The translations under genes and the position numbers were made by a program. Source: Bacilli bacterium (GTDB lineage: Bacteria > Bacillota_I > Bacilli_A > ML615J-28 > CAG-698). Taken from it: a stretch of DNA of 9,991 bases. Shown here in pieces: positions 5,264 to 9,991 of this stretch (position 1 is the stretch's first letter; each line of letters opens with the position of its first letter). The stretch covers positions 1 to 9,991 of the forward strand of contig JAEEJT010000049.1 of the NCBI GenBank assembly GCA_016282055.1, given 5' to 3'. The notes below the pieces were generated by a model. The model did not search any database, was not told the DNA's origin, and saw only the letters and a program-made list of their open reading frames with translations.

Positions 5264-6403
5264 ATGTCTAATTTTATTGATTATTTAAATTGGAGAGGAG
5301 ATCTTGATTTTGAGAAATCCCCACTTAATTTAGTTGATTTAGAAATCTTTTGTCAAGTAATTATGATTGATTTTGATGGAATCATTAAACCTGGTTCAAT
5401 TAAAAACAAACAAAGATTAAGAGAAACATGTCAAAAGTATGTAAATCAAAAAAAGGATGTTAATAAAATAGGTCTTTTAATACCTAGTATTACTATTGAT
5501 TTATATCTTAAGATGGGTAAAACATCTAGATTTAAAAATATATTAGTATATAACTATAACTATACAAAAGATGAATATTTAAAATGCCAATTTGGAGCTA
5601 TTACTTTTGAGGTTGATGATACTGTAGTCGTTGTTTTTCAAGCAACAGATGATACACTTGTTGGTTGGGAAGAAAATGTTAATATGATATTTACTAAAGG
5701 AACTCCTGCTGAAGAAATGGCATGTGCTTATTTAAATAATATTGCTAGTAAAATAGATAGTGATAAGAAACTTATTGTTTGTGGTCATTCTAAAGGGGGA
5801 CATTTAACATTATATACTGGTTTAAATGTTAGTAAAGAGACATTTGATAGAGTTGAACATTTCTATAATTTTGATGGTCAAGGTGTTTGGTTAAAAGATT
5901 ATGATGAAGAATATCTAAAAGAAAGATGTGAAAAGATAACTGAAGTTATTCCTCAAACATCTTGTATTGGTAGATTATTTGAACATCCTGAAAATTATAT
6001 CGTTGTTGAATCAAATCAAAAAGGTTTATTACAACATAATGCTTTTACTTGGGAAATAGTTGGACCTGATTTTGTATATTTAAATAGAAGAGATAAGATA
6101 AGTAGAGAAATAGAAGAAGCATTCCATGAAGCAATTGTTCATTTATCATATGAAGAGAGAGTTAATTTCTGTAACTCATTATTTGATTTTCTTTATGGAA
6201 CAGGATATCATAATCTTTCTGAGTTTGAAGATGGATTTACTAGTATGTTTAAATCATATATGAAACTTACAAGAAATCAAAAATCACAAATTAAGATACC
6301 TTTAACATATCTTATTAAGAGTAAAGGTGTATTAGCTTTTATGGCAAGAACTCAAAGAGAAATGAAAAAGTATAATAAAGAAGTTGCTAAAGTAGAATTC
6401 TAG
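5264..6403 (+). CDS. DUF2974 / Mbeg1-like alpha/beta-hydrolase fold protein
   Basis: The 379-aa product resembles the Mbeg1-like (DUF2974) branch of lipase-like alpha/beta hydrolases. It has the nucleophile elbow GHSKGG (174-179, Ser176), an upstream FQATDDTLVGWEENVNM block (125-141), FDGQG (203-207), and a late HNAFTWEI segment (His258) that can supply the catalytic His. Family members usually read FRGTDD in the first block; here Arg and Gly are replaced by Gln and Ala, close to the oxyanion region. No signal peptide or membrane helix is seen, so it is probably cytoplasmic. Substrates of this family are largely unknown, and I give no reaction. The start is ATG 5264: TAAGGAAGTGAT at 5248-5259 closely matches the anti-Shine-Dalgarno sequence, and the in-frame GTG at 5255 lies inside it. 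It is the first gene of the operon, 8 bases before polA. Confidence 0.8.
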   Translation: MSNFIDYLNWRGDLDFEKSPLNLVDLEIFCQVIMIDFDGIIKPGSIKNKQRLRETCQKYVNQKKDVNKIGLLIPSITIDLYLKMGKTSRFKNILVYNYNYTKDEYLKCQFGAITFEVDDTVVVVFQATDDTLVGWEENVNMIFTKGTPAEEMACAYLNNIASKIDSDKKLIVCGHSKGGHLTLYTGLNVSKETFDRVEHFYNFDGQGVWLKDYDEEYLKERCEKITEVIPQTSCIGRLFEHPENYIVVESNQKGLLQHNAFTWEIVGPDFVYLNRRDKISREIEEAFHEAIVHLSYEERVNFCNSLFDFLYGTGYHNLSEFEDGFTSMFKSYMKLTRNQKSQIKIPLTYLIKSKGVLAFMARTQREMKKYNKEVAKVEF

Positions 6404-6411
6404 GAGTTAAT

Positions 6412-9009
6412 ATGAAAAACTTATATTTAATAGATGGAAATAGTTTAATGTTTAGATCTTTCTATGCAACAAGCTATACAGGTAATTTAATGAAAACACA
6501 ATCAGGCATTTATACAAATGCCTTATTTGGTTTTGTTAATATGATGACAAAATTAATAGATAGTAATGATATTAATTATTGTTTCGTTGCTTTTGATGCT
6601 GGAAAGCAAACATTTAGACATAAAGAGTATAGTGAATATAAAGGAGGAAGAAAGCCTCTACCTGAAGAATTAAGAATTCAAATTCCAATTATTAAAGAAT
6701 ATTGTGATATTATGAATATTAAGAGAATGGAATCTTTGGATTTTGAAGCTGATGATTTATTGGCAACTGTTTCTAAAAAGTTTTACGATGATTTTGATAA
6801 GATATATGTAATAAGTGGTGATCATGATTTATTACAACTTGTTAATGAAAAGATTAGTGTTGGTTTAACTATTAAAGGTGTTGGTGAAATAGAATACTAT
6901 ACTTTAGATAACTTCTATGAAAAATTAGGATTTAATCCTAATCAATTAATTGATTATAAAGGTATATGTGGCGATAAATCAGATAACTTACCTGGTGTTA
7001 GAGGTATGGGAGATAAAACAACAGTTAAGTTATTAAATGAATATAAAACTTTAGAAAATATATATGATAATTTAGATAAATTAACTTTAAAACAAAAAGA
7101 ATTATTTTTAACATATAAGGATAGTGCTTATATGTGCAAACATCTTGCTACTCTTTCGAAAGAAGCAATTATTGATTTTAATAAAGATGATTTATTTATA
7201 ACTCCTGTTGATAATTCAACGTTATATGAGTTTTATAAAAAGTATGAATTTCATAGCTTAACAAAAAGACTTGAAAAAAATATAACAAAAGAAATCAAAA
7301 AAAGAGAATTTGAATATTGTAATGATTATTCTAATATTAAGGGTAAATCATATATTGTTTGTGAAGTATTTAAAAAGAATTATATAAAGGGAGAGTTTTT
7401 AGGTTTAGGTATATATAATAATGATAAATATTATTTTATTGAGAAGAATGATATATCTAAAGTTAAAGATTATTTAGAAAATAATGATGAAAAGTATACA
7501 TTTGATTTTAAGATGCTTTATTATGTATTAAAATCAAATGGAATAATTATTAACAATGTTAAGTTTGATTTACTTTTAGCAAGTTATTTAGTTAATCCTA
7601 ATTATGCTAGTGATGATTTTAGTGAAGTTATTAAAAACTTTTCTGATGAAAATGTATTAAGCTATGATACTATTTATGGAATGAATACTAAAATGGAAAT
7701 TCCAAGTTTAGATGTAATTAAAAACTATAGTTTAACTAAATGTTGTTTAATTAGTGAAGTATATAATGATTGTATTAAAAAACTTGAAGAGTTTAATTGT
7801 ACGTATTTATATAATATTGAACTTGAACTTTCTAAAGTATTAGTTGATATGGAAATGAATGGTTTATACATTGATTTAGATATGTTAAATACCATTGGAA
7901 ATGAATACAAAGAAAAACTTGAAGTTTGTACTAAAAAGATATTTGAGATATCTAAACATGAGTTTAATCTTAATTCCCCTAAACAATTAGGTGAGGTATT
8001 ATTCGATGAACTACATTTACCACATGGAAAGAAGAATAAAACAGGATACTCAACAAGTGTAGAAATCTTAGAAAAATTAAAAAATTTTGAAATTGTTAAT
8101 TATATATTAGAATATAGAATGTTATCTAAGTTAATATCAACGTATGTTAATGGATTAAACGAAATTCAAGTTAATAGTTTTGTATATCCTATGTATAAAC
8201 AAACATTAACTAATACTGGTAGACTTAGTTGTGTAGAACCAAATATACAAAATATTCCTGTAAGAACTAAACTTGGTGAGAACTTAAGAAAAGTATTTAA
8301 ATCAAGATTTAAAGATGGATTAATTATTAGTTGTGATTACTCTCAAATTGAGTTAAGAGTACTTGCAAGCTTAAGTAATGATAAGATAATGCTTGATAGT
8401 TTTAATAATGACGTTGATTTCCATTCAAAAACAGCAAGTTTGATATATGATTGTGATATTAATAATGTTACTAGTGAAATGAGAAGATGCGCTAAAGCTA
8501 TTAACTTTGGTATCATTTATGGTATGAGTAGTTGGGGTTTATCTGATGAACTTAATATTACTCCACTTGAAGCTAATATGTTTATTAACAAGTATTTTGA
8601 TACATATAAAGAAGCTAAAGTATATCTTGATAGTTTAATTGACTTTACAAGAAAGAATGGATATAGCCTAACTATGTTTAATAGACGTAGATATATACCT
8701 GAAATTAATGATAAGAATTATAATTTACGTCAATTTGGTGAAAGAAGTGCAATGAATTCTCCTATTCAAGGTAGTGCTGCTGATATCATGAAAATTGCTA
8801 TGGTTAATGTGTTTAAAAAACTTAAAGAAAAGAACTATCAGAGTTTACTAATAGCTCAAGTTCATGATGAGTTGATCCTTGATTGTCCAAAGAATGAAGT
8901 AAATGAGATATTAGATTTAGTTAAATATGAAATGACTAACTGTGTAAAAACAAGTTGTGTATTAAAAGCAAATGGTTCTTATGGAGTTAGTTGGTATGAA
9001 GCTAAGTAG
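6412..9009 (+). CDS. polA: DNA polymerase I
   Basis: The 865-aa family A polymerase fills gaps in excision repair and removes RNA primers/flaps at Okazaki fragments. The N-terminal 5'-3' exonuclease (about 1-290) has LIDGNSLMFRSFYA (Asp8), FDAG (61-64), FEADD (111-115), SGDHD (135-139) and GDKSDNLPGV (187-196), supplying the metal-binding acids. The middle domain (about 300-450) has the shape of a 3'-5' exonuclease but lacks its DxE motif (VCEVFKKN at 316-323) and other acids, so proofreading is probably dead, as in Bacillus PolA. The polymerase domain carries motif A DYSQIELR (642-649), motif B RRCAKAINFGIIYG (691-704, Phe699) and motif C VHDE (817-820, Asp819). AGGAG at 6402-6406 overlaps the TAG stop of the previous gene and lies 5 nt before the ATG, so expression is coupled to the operon. 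It is intact and normal in length. Confidence 0.98.
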   Translation: MKNLYLIDGNSLMFRSFYATSYTGNLMKTQSGIYTNALFGFVNMMTKLIDSNDINYCFVAFDAGKQTFRHKEYSEYKGGRKPLPEELRIQIPIIKEYCDIMNIKRMESLDFEADDLLATVSKKFYDDFDKIYVISGDHDLLQLVNEKISVGLTIKGVGEIEYYTLDNFYEKLGFNPNQLIDYKGICGDKSDNLPGVRGMGDKTTVKLLNEYKTLENIYDNLDKLTLKQKELFLTYKDSAYMCKHLATLSKEAIIDFNKDDLFITPVDNSTLYEFYKKYEFHSLTKRLEKNITKEIKKREFEYCNDYSNIKGKSYIVCEVFKKNYIKGEFLGLGIYNNDKYYFIEKNDISKVKDYLENNDEKYTFDFKMLYYVLKSNGIIINNVKFDLLLASYLVNPNYASDDFSEVIKNFSDENVLSYDTIYGMNTKMEIPSLDVIKNYSLTKCCLISEVYNDCIKKLEEFNCTYLYNIELELSKVLVDMEMNGLYIDLDMLNTIGNEYKEKLEVCTKKIFEISKHEFNLNSPKQLGEVLFDELHLPHGKKNKTGYSTSVEILEKLKNFEIVNYILEYRMLSKLISTYVNGLNEIQVNSFVYPMYKQTLTNTGRLSCVEPNIQNIPVRTKLGENLRKVFKSRFKDGLIISCDYSQIELRVLASLSNDKIMLDSFNNDVDFHSKTASLIYDCDINNVTSEMRRCAKAINFGIIYGMSSWGLSDELNITPLEANMFINKYFDTYKEAKVYLDSLIDFTRKNGYSLTMFNRRRYIPEINDKNYNLRQFGERSAMNSPIQGSAADIMKIAMVNVFKKLKEKNYQSLLIAQVHDELILDCPKNEVNEILDLVKYEMTNCVKTSCVLKANGSYGVSWYEAK

Positions 9010-9017
9010 GTGATATT

Positions 9018-9836
9018 ATGCCAGAACTTCCTGAAGTTGAAACAATATGTAATGATTTAAAAAAGATTATACTTAATAAACAAATAAAAAATGTATATGT
9101 TTATCATAGTGATATTTTAAAAAATACAAGTAAAGATAGTTTTATTAATGAATTAAAAAATGAAGTATTTTTAGATATCAAAAGAATTGGTAAAAATATA
9201 ATATTTATTTTAAAAAATCATATCTTAATAAGTCATTTAAGAATGGAAGGTAAATACTTTCTAAAAACAAATGAAAGTTTATCTAAACATGAACATATTG
9301 TATTCTTGTTTAATGATAATACTAATTTAAGATATCATGATACAAGAAAATTTGGAACTATGCATTTGTTTAATACAAACAAGTTAGATGAAGTAAGAAA
9401 ACTTGATCCATTAAATAAACTAGGTTTAGATCCAATTCTTGATAATATTACTTTAGATTATTTAAAAGAGAAACTAAATAATAGTTTAAAGATAAAAGCA
9501 AATCTACTAGATCAAAGTATAATTTGTGGGATAGGTAATATATACGCTGATGAGATTTTAATAATGTCACATATATTACCTTTTAGAAAATCTAATAGTT
9601 TAACTGATGAAGAAATACTTTTAATTATTAAGAGTACTAAAGAAGTATTAGATAAAGCTATTATGTATGGTGGAACTACAATTAGATCTTTTATGTCATT
9701 AAATCAAAGACATGGAACATTTTCTGATTACTTACTTATTCACAATCAAAGGTATTGTAATATTTGTCATAATAAAGTTGATATAATTAAAGTTGGTGGT
9801 AGGACAACTTATTATTGTAATAAGTGTCAGAAGTAG
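9018..9836 (+). CDS. mutM: Formamidopyrimidine-DNA glycosylase (8-oxoguanine glycosylase/AP lyase)
   Basis: The 272-aa Fpg/MutM removes 8-oxoG and formamidopyrimidines from DNA and nicks the abasic site by beta,delta-elimination. The start MPELPEVE gives the catalytic N-terminal Pro2 and Glu3 after Met removal. Lys59 (RIGKN) sits in the beta-hairpin, and Met76, Arg110 and Phe112 (LRMEG, DTRKFG) match the residues that fill the hole left by the flipped base. The helix-two-turn-helix region has LLDQSIICGIGNIYADEIL (164-181). A C-terminal zinc finger has Cys247, Cys250, Cys267 and Cys270 with the conserved GGR (260-262). The NRYVDE-type signature of Nei is absent. The ribosome binding site AGGTGA (9008-9013) uses the last bases of the polA stop, and the gap to polA is 8 bases. 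PolA can fill the gap that MutM creates, so the pairing makes functional sense. Confidence 0.97.
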   Translation: MPELPEVETICNDLKKIILNKQIKNVYVYHSDILKNTSKDSFINELKNEVFLDIKRIGKNIIFILKNHILISHLRMEGKYFLKTNESLSKHEHIVFLFNDNTNLRYHDTRKFGTMHLFNTNKLDEVRKLDPLNKLGLDPILDNITLDYLKEKLNNSLKIKANLLDQSIICGIGNIYADEILIMSHILPFRKSNSLTDEEILLIIKSTKEVLDKAIMYGGTTIRSFMSLNQRHGTFSDYLLIHNQRYCNICHNKVDIIKVGGRTTYYCNKCQK

Positions 9837-9843
9837 GTGAAAT

Positions 9844-9991
9844 ATGATAGCTATAACTGGTTCAATTGGAACAGGAAAAACAACTGTAAGTAATATGATT
9901 AAAGCTTTAGGATTTCAAGTTATTGATTGTGATGTATTAACACATGATATGATGAAATTTGATTATGAAGTTATTAATGAAATAAAAACTA
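9844..9991 (+). CDS. coaE: Dephospho-CoA kinase, N-terminal part (runs off the window)
   Basis: The first 49 residues are visible. CoaE phosphorylates the 3'-OH of dephospho-CoA, the last step of coenzyme A synthesis, in the cytoplasm. The start MIAITGSIGTGKTT holds the P-loop (residues 6-14, Lys12), close to the usual GGIGSGKS but with Ser and Thr substitutions. LGFQVIDCDVLTHDMM (22-37) matches the conserved xxxVIDADxxxH segment. AGGTGA at 9835-9840 overlaps the mutM stop, and the gap is 7 bases, so it belongs to the polA operon. Bacillus has the same polA-mutM-coaE order with one extra gene between mutM and coaE. The identity rests on a short piece plus gene order. Confidence 0.9.
   Translation, partial: MIAITGSIGTGKTTVSNMIKALGFQVIDCDVLTHDMMKFDYEVINEIKT

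Noticed and set aside
5255..5266. GTG at 5255 as start of the hydrolase
   Set aside because: The GTG is part of the Shine-Dalgarno-like TAAGGAAGTGAT; ATG 5264 is better placed.
7725..7910. 61-aa open frame on the - strand
   Set aside because: It is antisense within polA, with no ribosome binding site or recognisable product.
1..9991. TGA=Trp genetic code (Mycoplasma-like)
   Set aside because: All genes are full length in the standard code with Trp from TGG; an AT-rich code-4 organism would use in-frame TGA often.
1..9991. CRISPR array, mobile element, tRNA or defence island
   Set aside because: No spaced repeat series, transposase, integrase, cloverleaf or defence-gene motif is visible; base composition is uniform across the window.

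Overview
This window comes from a very AT-rich, low-GC Gram-positive-type bacterium (Firmicutes/Bacilli or a walled relative of the Mollicutes). The evidence is extreme A/T bias at third codon positions, strong AGGAGG-type ribosome binding sites, a lipoprotein signal peptide, and the order polA-mutM-coaE, which is close to the Bacillus arrangement. Trp is read from TGG, and no gene is interrupted by an in-frame TGA, so nothing supports the TGA=Trp code of true Mycoplasmas. A gut-type anaerobe such as the RF39/Erysipelotrichia relatives is a plausible guess, but it is not proven. All genes share the same base composition, and I see no phage, IS, CRISPR, tRNA or rRNA.

Layout. (1) Positions 1-677 (+) hold the 3' part of a gene that begins before the window; its product is Asn/Lys/Ile-rich and probably beta-stranded. 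(2) Positions 715-1560 (+) encode a TtcA-family PP-loop/Fe-S tRNA-thiolation enzyme behind its own extended -10 promoter. (3) Positions 1616-3283 (+) encode a lipoprotein with a carbohydrate-binding (DUF4353/Cthe_2159-like) right-handed beta-helix. (4) Positions 3303-4901 (-) encode CTP synthase (pyrG), convergent with the lipoprotein gene. The two share a bidirectional terminator hairpin that contains both stop codons. (5) Positions 4902-5254 are a divergent control region with the pyrG promoter, a leader holding a strong intrinsic terminator between promoter and gene (an attenuator), repeats that could be operators, and the promoter of the next operon. (6) Positions 5264 to the end (+) are a tight operon: a DUF2974/Mbeg1-like alpha/beta-hydrolase, DNA polymerase I (polA), formamidopyrimidine-DNA glycosylase (mutM), and the start of dephospho-CoA kinase (coaE), which runs off the window.

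How the genes work together. PolA and MutM are consecutive players in base-excision repair (8-oxoG removal, then gap filling and flap removal). CoaE completes coenzyme A synthesis. PyrG makes CTP and appears to be controlled in its leader. The lipoprotein is a surface protein for polysaccharide or wall binding. The three + strand promoters I can see have near-consensus -10 boxes, with or without an upstream TG, and sit 22-25 bases upstream of their start codons, giving very short leaders. The pyrG leader is the exception at about 100 nt.

Most of the window is ordinary housekeeping DNA. The item most worth a second look is the pyrG attenuator, because it lacks the GGGCT-type start needed for the known Bacillus CTP-sensing mechanism.
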